DNA from: Paenibacillus dauci
Lineage (GTDB): Bacteria; Bacillota; Bacilli; Paenibacillales; Paenibacillaceae
Assembly: GCF_000971985.1 (NCBI RefSeq)
Contig: NZ_LAQQ01000001.1
Span: 806,001-870,000 of the forward strand
DNA: 64,000 nucleotides
Direction of reading: 5' to 3'
The notes below the pieces were generated by a model, which was given only the letters and a program-made list of their open reading frames with translations, was not told where the DNA came from and did not search any database. Positions 38,281 to 48,167 of the stretch are shown one piece after another. Each line of letters begins with the position of its first letter. Within the stretch, counting starts at the first letter, position 1. The translations under genes were made by a program, and so were the position numbers.

Positions 38281-38326
38281 ACAAAAGCAGATCCGCCAAT
38301 ATGAATGCTGGCAGATCTGCTTTTGT
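38281..38326. terminator. Terminator after scpB
   Basis: ACAAAAGCAGATC-C-GCCA pairs with TGGC-A-GATCTGCTTTTGT. Its direction fits the end of scpA-scpB on the minus strand. Confidence 0.88.
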
Positions 38327-38341
38327 AGTTATACGTATTCT

Positions 38342-39043
38342 TCAGGCTTTGGAATCTTCATCATTATGAGGCAGCGCCGATTCGGCTTCTGCTTCAGATA
38401 GTGCTTCTTCAGCCGCTTCGATCAATTCCTCACCCAGTTCTTCAAGTGCCGGAATATCTTCATTATACGTCTGTTCTTCCAGACGATTGAACAGCAGCTG
38501 GGTCTCCTCTTCCAGATCCCCCTCATCCTCGAACAGGGCAGCATCCGGCAGTTCTCTCAGTCCGCTCAGACCGAAATAATCGAGAAAGGCTTTGGTTGTT
38601 CCATACAGTATGGGACGTCCGATCGCTTCTGCGCGACCTACTTCCTGAATCAGATCTTTGTTGACCAGTGTATAAATAGGTCGCTCCGATTTGACTCCAC
38701 GAATCTCTTCAATCTCCACACGTGTGATCGGCTGCCGATAAGCAACAATCGACAGCGTCTCCAGCGCAGCCTGAGATAGCGAAGAACGATTGGGCGATTC
38801 CGCCAGCTTTTCATAATAAGAAGCATGCGCCGGCAGGGTAGACAACTGATAGCTGCCGGCAATATGAATAATCTGAATACCACGGCGGGCTTTTTTGAGA
38901 TCCGCCTGCAGTTCGTCAATTGCGATCTGTACCGTCTGTACTGTCTGATCGGTCACTTCGGCGATCTGTTTGACATTCAGTCCCTCTTCACCCGAGAGGA
39001 ACAGCATGCCTTCAATAACTGCTTTCAACTTCTGGGACTTCAT
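38342..39043 (-). CDS. scpB: Segregation and condensation protein B
   Basis: Part of the SMC-ScpA-ScpB condensin for chromosome segregation. Two winged-helix domains span about residues 8-80 and 95-165 (LSQAALETLSIVAYRQPITR and IRGVKSERPIYTLVNK). An acidic tail (about 175-233) rich in Glu and Asp follows. It overlaps scpA by 32 bases, so the two are co-translated. Confidence 0.95.
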   Translation of the reverse strand: MKSQKLKAVIEGMLFLSGEEGLNVKQIAEVTDQTVQTVQIAIDELQADLKKARRGIQIIHIAGSYQLSTLPAHASYYEKLAESPNRSSLSQAALETLSIVAYRQPITRVEIEEIRGVKSERPIYTLVNKDLIQEVGRAEAIGRPILYGTTKAFLDYFGLSGLRELPDAALFEDEGDLEEETQLLFNRLEEQTYNEDIPALEELGEELIEAAEEALSEAEAESALPHNDEDSKA

Positions 39044-39809
39044 TAATGCTTATTTCTCCTCTCCACTCCATCACAATGTCATCAAAGAGCTGGCTCTGAT
39101 AACAGGCAATCTGCTTCATTTTCATCATTTCCAGTATAGCCAAGAAGGTCACAACAATCTCATGGCGATACATTTCCTGATCCAGCAGTTTGGAGAATAA
39201 CAAGTTCTCTCCTTTTTCCAGCGCCAAAAAGCGGTTGGCTACCTGACGAATCCGATCTTTGACCGAAATCTCGTCTCGCTGGATACGGGTAATCTGTGTT
39301 CTCCGGCTCGCTCTGCGGAGTGCCTTGCGGAATGCTTCCACCAGGTCCATCGTATGCAGGCCTTCCACCGGATTGTAATTGACTTTGGCGGTAAACGGTT
39401 TGAGGTCTTCGGGTTCCTTGGTGAAAATCAGGCTCCGTTCTTCCTCTCGCTCGCGCAGATGTCCGGCAATTCCCTTGTACTTGCGGTACTCGACGAGCTT
39501 GCGTACCAGCTCTGCACGAGGGTCCAGATCTTCTTCCTCATAATAATCAAAATCATCCATCTCCATAACTGGCGGTCTTGGCAGCAGCAGCTTGCTTTTG
39601 ATCGACAGCAGCGTTGCTGCCATCACGAGGAACTCGCTCGTCACTTCAAGCTCAAGCTCCTTCATACTATGAAGATACTCCAGATACTGTTCCGTGATTT
39701 CACTGATCGGAATGTTCTGGATGTCAATTTCCGATTCGTCAATTAGATGAAGCAGCAAATCGAGCGGCCCTTCAAACGTTTCCAGTTTGTACAGTACAGT
39801 CACAGGCAC
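39012..39809 (-). CDS. scpA: Segregation and condensation protein A
   Basis: Kleisin subunit that bridges the two heads of SMC. The N-terminal FEGPLDLLLHLIDESEIDI and FLVMAATLLSIKSKLLLP are the family signature; the C-terminal winged helix (about 190-260) binds the SMC head. At 265 residues it is normal. It comes first in scpA-scpB. Confidence 0.95.
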   Translation of the reverse strand: MPVTVLYKLETFEGPLDLLLHLIDESEIDIQNIPISEITEQYLEYLHSMKELELEVTSEFLVMAATLLSIKSKLLLPRPPVMEMDDFDYYEEEDLDPRAELVRKLVEYRKYKGIAGHLREREEERSLIFTKEPEDLKPFTAKVNYNPVEGLHTMDLVEAFRKALRRASRRTQITRIQRDEISVKDRIRQVANRFLALEKGENLLFSKLLDQEMYRHEIVVTFLAILEMMKMKQIACYQSQLFDDIVMEWRGEISINEVPEVESSY

Positions 39810-39955
39810 ACTCCTTTAATGGGATTCATTCGTTACGCTCCTGCCGAAATGCATATTTCCTCTAGAGTCAGAGCGCATGGGCAGCAGCATCGACAAGCTT
39901 AACATACAAACCTTATTTTATCCTTAATGTATGGCTATGACTATACATATTCAGC

Positions 39956-39994
39956 AAAAAAGAGGCCTAATCCTTTTCAGGATAGCCTCTTTTC
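39956..39994 (-). terminator. Terminator after ribH
   Basis: Minus strand GAGGC-TATCCT pairs with AGGATTA-GGCCTC around GAAA and is followed by TTTTTT. It ends the riboflavin operon. Confidence 0.88.
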
Positions 39995-40018
39995 GGGAAA
40001 TTCGCTACTATTCAGTAA

Positions 40019-40486
40019 TTATTTGAGCTGTTTGGACAGATTCGCCATCTCAATCGCCGCATTGGCGGAATCCCAACCTTTGTTGCCCGCTTTGGTACCT
40101 GCACGCTCGATAGCCTGCTCGATATTCTCTGTCGTTACTACACCAAAGATAACCGGTACGCCAGTTTTCAGATTGATCGCGGATACGCCTTTGGCTACTT
40201 CGTTGCAGACATAGTCGTAATGGGACGTTGAACCGCGGATAACGGTACCGAGAGTGATGACAGCGTCATATTTGCCGGATTCAGCCATTTTCTGAGCAAT
40301 CAACGGGATCTCAAAAGCACCGGGTACCCAGGCAACATCCACATTATCCTGCGGTGTGCCATGACGCTGCAGTGCATCCAGTGCGCCGCTTAGCAGCTTG
40401 CTGGTGATGAACTCGTTAAAACGGGCAACGACGATACCGAATTTCAGATCCTGCGATACTAAATGTCCTTCAAAAATGTTAGCCAT
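40019..40486 (-). CDS. ribH: 6,7-dimethyl-8-ribityllumazine synthase
   Basis: Joins the dihydroxybutanone phosphate from RibB with the pyrimidine from RibD; forms a 60-subunit capsid in Bacillus. The 155 residues from the ATG at 40486 include [35 protein letters not shown] and [24 protein letters not shown] site precedes that ATG; the longer frame to 40570 runs back into a long hairpin and is not supported. Last gene of the rib operon. Confidence 0.96.
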   Translation of the reverse strand: MANIFEGHLVSQDLKFGIVVARFNEFITSKLLSGALDALQRHGTPQDNVDVAWVPGAFEIPLIAQKMAESGKYDAVITLGTVIRGSTSHYDYVCNEVAKGVSAINLKTGVPVIFGVVTTENIEQAIERAGTKAGNKGWDSANAAIEMANLSKQLK

Positions 40487-40906
40487 GGTTAAATTCCTCA
40501 TTTCGATTGGGGTTAGTGGGAGAACAGTCTGTGCTCTGTGATGGGTCCGCTCGGGAAAAGGATGATCCACCGGCCTCCGGTTAAGAATGGATATCTGGAA
40601 AGACTGCTCTCGCAGTCGATATCCATTCTTAAATGTCGGCCTTGTGGATCATTCCTTTCCCCTCGCTCCGTGCATCTGGATCAACTGCCTGACTCCCGAA
40701 AAAAGATGGTGCGGCAGGTAGGGTGGCAAGGGCGCTGCGCTGCTTGCCGGGTTTGCTGGTATGGTGGGTAAGGATTAGTTGATTTTGCTGATGGTGGTGC
40801 AATTTTAATAGAGTGATAGGTGTTTAGGGATTGTATAAAGTTATTTAATGGGTTTTTGAATGCTAGCGATTGATCCTGGTTTGATTTAACAGAACGGCAC
40901 TGTTGG
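40487..40906. other. Gap between ribB and ribH
   Basis: 420 bases without a supported gene, unusual within an operon. It holds a 109-base hairpin (40553-40661). From 40680 on, the mRNA-sense strand is rich in A and C and poor in structure. No RibA (GTP cyclohydrolase II) residues could be read in any frame. Confidence 0.7.
40553..40661. repeat. Long imperfect inverted repeat between ribB and ribH
   Basis: Arms pair in several blocks: GACTGC/GCAGTC around TCTC, AAGAATGGATATC/GATATCCATTCTT, GGCC/GGCC, ATGATCCAC/GTGGATCAT and GGGAAA/TTTCCC, with a 6-base bulge and short mismatched joints. About 40 base pairs in total. It could be a mobile MITE-like insertion or an mRNA processing hairpin. Confidence 0.75.
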
Positions 40907-41554
40907 TTATGCTGGGTTGTTTGGGGTGGAGCTGGTGTTTTTTTGTAAATAGGTGATCAGGGCCTGGATGCTGATGAGTTTTAGGTTGTGTTTGGTAGCT
41001 ATGCTGCGTAGCTGATCCAGGCGTGCCATGGTGCCGTCTTCGTTCATGATTTCGCAGATTACTCCTGCAGGAGATGCTCCGCAGAGACGGGCGAGATCGA
41101 TAGCAGCCTCGGTATGGCCAGGTCTTGACAGGACACCGCCGGTATTGGCGATTAGCGGGAACATATGACCCGGACGACGGAAATGCTCGGGGCCTGCAGC
41201 CGGATCGGTAATAGCCTGAGCAGTCATGGAGCGTTCGTGGGCTGAGATACCTGTCGATGTGCTCACATGGTCGACCGATACGGTAAAGGCTGTACCGTGG
41301 TAATCCGTATTCTGGGCAACCATTGGCTGCAGCTGCAATTCCTCGGCGCGCTCTGCGGTGATCGGCAGGCATACCAGCCCCCTGCCTTCGGTCACCATAA
41401 AGTTAATTACCTGCGGAGAAGCATGATCGGCCAGTGCGATAAAGTCACCTTCATTCTCCCGATCTTCATCATCGACGACAATGACGACCTTGCCCTGCTG
41501 CAAATCCTGGAGTGCTTCTTCAATCCGATCCAATCCGGAAAGTTCATTATCCAT
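40907..41554 (-). CDS. ribB: 3,4-dihydroxy-2-butanone 4-phosphate synthase (RibB only)
   Basis: Makes the four-carbon unit of riboflavin from ribulose 5-phosphate. [20 protein letters not shown] carries the acidic metal-binding loop, with [25 protein letters not shown] and [13 protein letters not shown]. The ATG at 41554 has AAGGAGG 8 bases upstream, giving 215 residues. In most Firmicutes the protein continues into a GTP cyclohydrolase II domain (RibBA, about 400 residues). Here it stops after the RibB domain with a Ser/Thr/Pro/Asn tail. RibA must be supplied from elsewhere. Confidence 0.94.
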   Translation of the reverse strand: MDNELSGLDRIEEALQDLQQGKVVIVVDDEDRENEGDFIALADHASPQVINFMVTEGRGLVCLPITAERAEELQLQPMVAQNTDYHGTAFTVSVDHVSTSTGISAHERSMTAQAITDPAAGPEHFRRPGHMFPLIANTGGVLSRPGHTEAAIDLARLCGASPAGVICEIMNEDGTMARLDQLRSIATKHNLKLISIQALITYLQKNTSSTPNNPA

Positions 41555-41611
41555 GATGTCGACCTCCTTCATGTATATACATATAATTCGAAAGCAAGAA
41601 ATAACGGCAGA

Positions 41612-42283
41612 CTACATATAACCGTTTTCCTGCAAAAAATTCGCTGTCAGTGCTGATTTGGGACTCTGCTGCGCATCATTCGGTGAAGAGGAACGATACT
41701 GCAGCATATGCTCCACATATTTCCCCAGTACATCGCATTCCAGGTTTACCGTGTCTCCCGGCTTGCGATGGGCAAGCACGGTTTCTTTGAGGGTATGCGG
41801 AATAATCGAGATCGTGAACATATCATTTATGACTGCGACGACAGTCAGACTGATTCCATCCACGGCGACAGAACCTTTGGGAATAATATAGCGAAACAGG
41901 GAATTATCCTGCGGCTTGATCTGAAATACAACAGCATTCTGGTTATGTTCCACATGTTCGACAACAGCTGTACCATCGACATGCCCCTGAACGATATGGC
42001 CGCCAAATCTTCCATTCGCTGCCATAGCCCGCTCCAGATTAATCGGGCTGCCGGAACGCAGATCCTTGAGACTGGACAAGCGATGCGTCTCCGGCATGAC
42101 ATCGACGGTAAACAGAGAACCTGCTATCGAAGTAACCGTTAGGCAGACTCCATTACATGAGACACTGTCGCCGATTGCCAGACCAGGCATGATACGTGAA
42201 GCGGTAATGCCGAGCACCATTGTCTCTCCCCGGCGTTCGCTACGTTTAAGAGTACCTATTTCTTCAATTAATCCGGTAAACAT
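41612..42283 (-). CDS. ribE: Riboflavin synthase alpha chain
   Basis: Dismutates two lumazines to riboflavin. The 223 residues show the internal duplication of the family: MFTGLIEEIGTL with SVSCNGVCLTVT in the first half, and FGGHIVQGHVDGTAVVE with VAVDGISLTVV in the second. An AAAGGAGG site lies before the ATG. Between ribD and ribB in the operon. Confidence 0.96.
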   Translation of the reverse strand: MFTGLIEEIGTLKRSERRGETMVLGITASRIMPGLAIGDSVSCNGVCLTVTSIAGSLFTVDVMPETHRLSSLKDLRSGSPINLERAMAANGRFGGHIVQGHVDGTAVVEHVEHNQNAVVFQIKPQDNSLFRYIIPKGSVAVDGISLTVVAVINDMFTISIIPHTLKETVLAHRKPGDTVNLECDVLGKYVEHMLQYRSSSPNDAQQSPKSALTANFLQENGYM

Positions 42284-42439
42284 CGGTATCCTCCTTTACT
42301 TCACACTGCCTTCTTATCAGTACATAGGGATGTACAGTAAACGTCCATGGTAAATATATATAAATGGATATGAATACTTGGAATTACATGTGCAACAGAA
42401 GTGCAGCCAGCAGGCTGCATCTATTGCGATTCCGATCAT

Positions 42440-43540
42440 TTACAGATGATGATAACGAGTACGTCCGCTGATACAGACATTGTCATCCAGCGTCTCCACT
42501 TCTACCTGCTCCAGGGTTACCGCCTGATTCATTTTCTCGAATCCGTCAAAAGTAAACGTCGACATACTGCCACCGATCAGCTTTGGTGCGAAAAACAAAG
42601 TGACCCGATCCACCAGACCGGCTTCCAGCATAGAGCCATTGAGCCGTCCGCCACCTTCCAACAGAATAGAAGAAATCTCCTGCTCTCCCAGCATTCGCAT
42701 GGCCAGCGTCAGGTCTACTTGGGGACCCTCGCCACAGCGGAGAATTCGTATACCTCTATTCTCCAGCTGACTTATGCGAACCGGATCTGCTTGTGTAGTC
42801 GTCACTATTATCGTATCCGCCTGATCGGTATTCAGCAGCCGGGCCTGATCGGGAATACGGAGCTGTGAATCGATTACGATCCGTACCGGATTAATGCCGG
42901 GTGTCGCTGTACGGGTAGTCAGCTCCGGATCATCCGCGAGTACAGTACCAATGCCGACCATTATGCCTTGATGACGATGGCGCATACCATGTACACGTTC
43001 ACGGGCATCACTATTCGAGATCCATTTGCTATCTCCTGTCCGGGAAGCAAGACGTCCATCGAGCGTACTGGCTGTCTTCAGCGTAACAAATGGCAGACCG
43101 GTCGTAATATATTTGTTAAAGGTCTCGTTCAGACGTTCCGAACGGTCAGCCAATACACCAGTTACGACTTCAATACCGTGGCTGCGCAAACGCTCGATAC
43201 CGGAACCGGCTACCTGCGGATTGGGGTCTACCGCTGCCACTACGACACGCTGGACCTTCTCTTTGATCAGACGATCGCTGCATGGAGGTGTCTTGCCATA
43301 ATGACTGCACGGCTCAAGTGTCACATAGGCTGTAGATCCTTCCGCTTCTGCACCTGCCATATTGAGAGCATGTACTTCAGCATGTCCGGTGCCCCGTCTC
43401 AGATGGGCTCCCATGCCGACAATACGGCCGTCTTTGACCACGACGCAGCCAACCACCGGATTGATATCGGTTTGTCCCTGGGCTTTTTCTGCCATATCCA
43501 GTGCAAGAGACATATAAAACTCATCATTTAATATATTCAT
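42440..43540 (-). CDS. ribD: Riboflavin deaminase/reductase
   Basis: Bifunctional enzyme: the N-terminal zinc deaminase domain (about 1-145) has GHAEVHALNMAG and TLEPCSHYGKTPPC, and the C-terminal reductase domain (about 150-367) has LKTASTLDGRLASRTGDSKW and LLEGGGRLNGSML. The ATG at 43540 has AAAGGAG upstream and gives 367 residues; a longer frame to 43612 is not needed. First gene of ribD-ribE-ribB-ribH, downstream of the FMN riboswitch. Confidence 0.96.
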   Translation of the reverse strand: MNILNDEFYMSLALDMAEKAQGQTDINPVVGCVVVKDGRIVGMGAHLRRGTGHAEVHALNMAGAEAEGSTAYVTLEPCSHYGKTPPCSDRLIKEKVQRVVVAAVDPNPQVAGSGIERLRSHGIEVVTGVLADRSERLNETFNKYITTGLPFVTLKTASTLDGRLASRTGDSKWISNSDARERVHGMRHRHQGIMVGIGTVLADDPELTTRTATPGINPVRIVIDSQLRIPDQARLLNTDQADTIIVTTTQADPVRISQLENRGIRILRCGEGPQVDLTLAMRMLGEQEISSILLEGGGRLNGSMLEAGLVDRVTLFFAPKLIGGSMSTFTFDGFEKMNQAVTLEQVEVETLDDNVCISGRTRYHHL

Positions 43541-43736
43541 TTTCGAAGCTCCTTTGGGTGAGTAGATCATTCTGCTGGATCGATTTCGTATATATCCATG
43601 ACTTGCTGCCAAATCGGTATCATACCACTAGAGTAGAGGGTACCTGTACATTTTGCAGATCCTGTATATACGGTTACTATTCATAACATAGTAACAAAAT
43701 TATAAAAAACAGACAATCTCACCTTATGCAGCTACT

Positions 43737-43777
43737 AAAAAGCCCCGCAAACCGGCAAAATGCCAGATTTACGGGGC
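43737..43777 (-). terminator. Riboswitch-linked terminator ahead of ribD
   Basis: Minus strand GCCCCGTAAATCTGGC pairs with GCCGGTTTGCGGGGC around ATTTT and is followed by TTTTT. It lies about 200 bases before ribD and after the aptamer. Confidence 0.88.
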
Positions 43778-44109
43778 GATGTGTAAGACAGGAATATAAG
43801 AGTTATTCACTCACAGTACAGATATGCTGATTGTACGCAGTCCATGGCAAAAATACAGGTAAAAGCCTTCCATTGTCATTCAACTGACAAACGGATACAG
43901 CAAATACATATGGACTGAATTTATGGTTCCAGCACATTTCATGTACAGCGAATAAGGTTCTGCCATAGCAGCAGTTGCACGGCTAATCCAGCAGATGTTC
44001 TACCTTGCAATCTCTTACGACCAAGTCGAAAAATGACATTGCAAATAAAACCATTACCTTATGCATAATGAATAACAAATGAAGTACTACCGCTCTATAC
44101 GGAGGTACT

Positions 44110-44287
<178 letters not shown>

Positions 44288-44451
44288 ATATATTATTGAG
44301 TTTGTAATTGACTCGCGCTGCCACTTTGCAGTGCGATGGTGAAATCATATCATCTGTGCAGGCAAAAATCAAGATATCTTGTATTTAAGATTTATAGACG
44401 TGGTTGGAATCTGCTGCTATCTGCCACAATTTATCAATTACAATTCGTTAA

Positions 44452-46053
44452 TTAATTTTGAAATCCCACCATTCCATTTACAACGGTCATACGTACCTGC
44501 GCCTGATGCAGTGTATCGGCATTTTCGTAGAGATCACGATCCAGTACGGTAAAGTCGGCTGCTTTGCCTACCGCTATGGAACCGCGATGATCCTGTTCGG
44601 CTACTGCAGCTGCACTGCCAGTCGTAAACAGCTGTACCGCTTCATGAATACTGAGTCGTTCTTGCGGTAGATATCCTTCTACCGGTTGTGCCATATCGGG
44701 TCTGCGCCGAGTCACAGCTGCATGCAGACCAAGCAGTGGATTCAGCGGCTCGATCGGCGCATCGCTGCCACCGGCACATACCACACCTGCATCGAGCATT
44801 TTTTTCCAGGCATAGAGATATTGTGTGCGCTCGGGTCCTACCCGATCCATTACCCATGGGAAGTCACTCGCTACAAATCGCGGCTGAATATCGGCGATCA
44901 TCTGCAGCCGGGTCATCCGCTCAAGCAATGAAGCATCCAATACCTGTGCATGAATAAATCGATCCGGCAAATGACTGATTCCCTGCAGCGGATAAGCTTC
45001 CATCGCCGACAACGTCATATCGGCAGCTCCGTCGCCAATGGCATGCACGGCAATCGGGAAGCCGAGACTGCGGGCACGTGCAGTAATTTCATTCAAGCGC
45101 TCCTGCGGATGGATCGCCAGCCCTTTGGTAGCAGGCGCATCACTATAAGGCTGCCGAAGCAGCGCTGTTCTGCCGCCTATCGCACCATCGGAGAAAATCT
45201 TGGCTGCGCCGATGCGCATCCATTCGTCTCCGTCTCCGGCACGCACACCGAGCGCTTCGGCTTCATCCAGATGTGTATAGTAAATAAGCTGGTGGCTGCG
45301 GAAATTCAATCCTTCTTCCCGCAGCTCACGGTAGATCCGGCGCATGGTATCTATACTGCCGAGAAAGCGCAGATCTTCCGTATGCGCTCCGGTCAATCCC
45401 AGACGAAGTCCATCTTCACAGGCACGCCGGATCGCATCTTTGCGGGTTGAATAATCGGGTTCGGGCTGTACCGCCGCAAACGCCATATTGGCTTCCTCAT
45501 ACACCCAGCCATTCAATTCTCCCGCTTCATCCCGTCCATAAGCACCGGACTGGGGATCCGGAGTAGCTGCTGTTACACCTGCACGGCGAAAAGCTTCACT
45601 ATTAGCCAGATAGGCATGGAAACAGGTACGAGTCAGATAGATTGGATGATCGGTTGTGATCTCATCCAGCTCCCGGCGAAGAGGCGGAACCGCCGGAGTA
45701 AATGCATTTTCGTTCCAGTTCAGACCCAGAATCCATTCTCCGGCTGGGGTGATATTAACCCGCTCGCGGATCAGGTGCAGCATCTCTTCCCTCGAGCGTA
45801 CATCCGAAAAGTCCAGCATGGACAGCTTCATTCCGTGCATGGACAAATGCATATGGGAATCGACCAGTCCGGGAAGTACCCAATTACCCTGCCAATCCAC
45901 GGTAGTATAGTCCTTGCCTGTCAGCTGGAGCCTTAATTCATCAGTGCTGTCTATTGTCCGAATATAGCCGTTCTCGCTATAGATCGCATCTGCTCCCACT
46001 GGTAGTCCGGTGAGTTGGTTAAATCGTCCATTGATAAATAGAGTTCCCGGCAT
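44452..46053 (-). CDS. YtcJ-like amidohydrolase
   Basis: Metal-dependent hydrolase of the amidohydrolase-3 group. PGLVDSHMHLSMHG has the HxH metal motif, with IGAAKIFSDGAIGGRTALL, FPIAVHAIGDGAADM, FIHAQVLD and GGSDAPIEPLNPLLG later, so the active site looks complete. The ATG at 46053, with GGGAGAG upstream, gives 533 residues. No signal peptide. Members act on N-substituted amides or ureas, and the substrate cannot be told. It is monocistronic. Confidence 0.85.
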   Translation of the reverse strand: MPGTLFINGRFNQLTGLPVGADAIYSENGYIRTIDSTDELRLQLTGKDYTTVDWQGNWVLPGLVDSHMHLSMHGMKLSMLDFSDVRSREEMLHLIRERVNITPAGEWILGLNWNENAFTPAVPPLRRELDEITTDHPIYLTRTCFHAYLANSEAFRRAGVTAATPDPQSGAYGRDEAGELNGWVYEEANMAFAAVQPEPDYSTRKDAIRRACEDGLRLGLTGAHTEDLRFLGSIDTMRRIYRELREEGLNFRSHQLIYYTHLDEAEALGVRAGDGDEWMRIGAAKIFSDGAIGGRTALLRQPYSDAPATKGLAIHPQERLNEITARARSLGFPIAVHAIGDGAADMTLSAMEAYPLQGISHLPDRFIHAQVLDASLLERMTRLQMIADIQPRFVASDFPWVMDRVGPERTQYLYAWKKMLDAGVVCAGGSDAPIEPLNPLLGLHAAVTRRRPDMAQPVEGYLPQERLSIHEAVQLFTTGSAAAVAEQDHRGSIAVGKAADFTVLDRDLYENADTLHQAQVRMTVVNGMVGFQN

Positions 46054-46334
46054 GTTTACTCTCCCTTTGGTTACGGCTCTAGATCCGTATGTAGTATGAT
46101 GTACTGTCATTTTAGCATAATCCAAGTTTTACAAACCAGTTGATCTGCTTTGACATAGCGTGCATATTGACCCAGTAGACTACATGAGGGAATCAGGACG
46201 GTATAAGGGTATCGCAGCCAATTGATCAACTGATCATACTGCTTGCCTGTAAACAAGCAGCACATGGACGAAATCACTATTGGCAGTATATGTACGTCGG
46301 TAAATTTATATACCACAAAGGGGATACAGAGAAA

Positions 46335-47921
46335 ATGAAATGGAACCAATTACATAAGAAACCAAACAGGCAGCTGGCTATATGGACGACGGCAGCCCTA
46401 TTAATAGGCAGTCTCTGGATAGGCGGAACAACAGCGTCGGCAAAAGAGGAGCTGATTCCACTGCGCACAGCTGTACAGAACATGCAGGGCAAGATCAGCT
46501 GGAATGCAAAAGCGCAAAAAGCTTCGGTCAGCGTCGCCGGGGTTACTTTCTCCCTTCGCTCAGGCAGTACAACCGGGATGCTCGCAGGCAGTCCGGTGAA
46601 GCTGGATACCGCGCCTGTATTCGAAAAAGGGACGCTGCACGTATCAGAGAAAACGATGTCTCTCCTGCAACAAGCAGTACTCCAAAAACAAAATAAAAGT
46701 GGCTATAGGCTTGCCAGCTCTTTCCAGATGCCTTCAGGCAAAGCAGAGATTGCTTCTTCCACACCCGATGGCAAGCGTCTTGTCGTAACCGAAGCGGATA
46801 AAGGCAGTATTACTATCCTGAATATCGCCAATATCAACAAAGTCCGTGCAGTTAAAACCGTGAGCTTCACCTCTCTTTCACTTGAAGCAGAAGTGACCAG
46901 TGTAGCTGTTATGCCTGATGGACAATATGCACTGGCCGTTATCCGCACAGGTGATAATAAAAACGAGGCTAATCCAGGCATTCTTGCCGTTGTGGATATG
47001 AATACGTACAAAATTGCCAAAACGTATCCACTCGGTATTGGACCGGATTCGATCGCTATTTCCAAAGACGGTACTTATGCAGTAATTGCTATTGAAGATG
47101 AGGAGCTTGATCCTGCAACCGAAGAATTCGATTATCCCAAAGCCAAGCGTCCCGGCAGCATTACCGTGGTACAATTTACGGATGCCAACCCGCTGGAAGG
47201 TGCGATTACTGATCTGCCGGTGGATCTGAGCACTGTACCCGGAGCTGTATACCCTCATGAACCGCAGCCCGAATACGTGGCGATCAATAATACAGGCACG
47301 ATGGCAGCTGTTACTTTGCAAGAAAATAATGTAATTGCTCTGGTTGACCTGGATAGCAAGCAGATCACGCGTATGTTTGCTCTGGGAACGACCCGGCATG
47401 CAGCGGATCTGAAGGAAGATGGCAAAGTATCTTTTACAAGCACCATGACCGGACGTTATGAACCGGATGGGATTGTATTCTCTCCGGATGGACAGTATCT
47501 GTTCACGGCCAACGAAGGAGATCTCGGCAAAAATGAATTCAAGGATGGCGTTAAAGCAGGAGGTCGTAATATTGCAGTATGGGATCTGCAGGGCAAACGG
47601 GTCTACGACAGCGGCAATCTAATTGACCATGCTACCGCTGAAGCCGGTCTGTACCCGGATGATCGCAGTCCGAATAAAGGCAGCGAAGTAGAGAATCTGA
47701 CAACTTCAACGGTTAACGGCAAGCCCGTACTGGCAGTCGCTTCAGAACGTGCAGATGCGATCCTGTTCTTCGATATTAGCGATCCGGTCAAGCCGGTATA
47801 CCAGGGACTGATTCCAACAGCCGGTGAGTCACCGGAAGGAATTCACCGGGTAAACGGACGCAACCTGTTTGTCAGTGCAGATGAGAGTACAGGTACGATC
47901 AGCTTGTATGCACCGAAATGA
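46335..47921 (+). CDS. Secreted beta-propeller protein with stalk-like N-terminal domain
   Basis: The signal peptide (about residues 12-37) ends near TTASAKEE. Residues about 40-115 resemble the copper amine oxidase N-terminal-like (stalk) domain found in many Paenibacillus secreted proteins. Residues about 135-520 form a repeat-based propeller of the choice-of-anchor I / YVTN type, with blades such as AVMPDGQYALAV, AISKDGTYAVIA and VFSPDGQYLFTANEGDLG. No enzyme residues recognised. The ATG at 46335 has GGGG about 11 bases upstream. No partner gene is coupled. Confidence 0.75.
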   Translation: MKWNQLHKKPNRQLAIWTTAALLIGSLWIGGTTASAKEELIPLRTAVQNMQGKISWNAKAQKASVSVAGVTFSLRSGSTTGMLAGSPVKLDTAPVFEKGTLHVSEKTMSLLQQAVLQKQNKSGYRLASSFQMPSGKAEIASSTPDGKRLVVTEADKGSITILNIANINKVRAVKTVSFTSLSLEAEVTSVAVMPDGQYALAVIRTGDNKNEANPGILAVVDMNTYKIAKTYPLGIGPDSIAISKDGTYAVIAIEDEELDPATEEFDYPKAKRPGSITVVQFTDANPLEGAITDLPVDLSTVPGAVYPHEPQPEYVAINNTGTMAAVTLQENNVIALVDLDSKQITRMFALGTTRHAADLKEDGKVSFTSTMTGRYEPDGIVFSPDGQYLFTANEGDLGKNEFKDGVKAGGRNIAVWDLQGKRVYDSGNLIDHATAEAGLYPDDRSPNKGSEVENLTTSTVNGKPVLAVASERADAILFFDISDPVKPVYQGLIPTAGESPEGIHRVNGRNLFVSADESTGTISLYAPK

Positions 47922-48070
47922 CCGTGACTCAGCTCATCCATTTTTTTATATGAATATGAGATGGTATGTACAGATATAACATCAGGAAGAGAAGCAATAT
48001 AAATGGCAGATATAAATAGTCGAAGAGCTGTTTCTGACCGAACCTGGTATTCATTAAATGTATTACAAAA

Positions 48071-48116
48071 TACACGCCAAGCCGCACTTCTACGCTGAAG
48101 TCCGGCTTGGTGTGTA
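48071..48116. terminator. Hairpin between the propeller gene and gntR
   Basis: ACAC-G-CCAAGCCG-C-ACTTC pairs with GAAGT-C-CGGCTTGG-T-GTGT. It lies between convergent genes with only a weak T tail, so a bidirectional terminator is likely. Confidence 0.7.
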
Positions 48117-48167
48117 TCTTTTCATTGTTCACTTAACAAGTTTTGTTATTGCAGTAGGCATAGCATC

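Noticed and set aside
40863..41372. 169-residue frame overlapping ribB on the same strand
   Set aside because: It is an out-of-frame shadow of ribB, rich in Arg and Cys. Its tail was examined as a possible frameshift product but does not resemble RibA.
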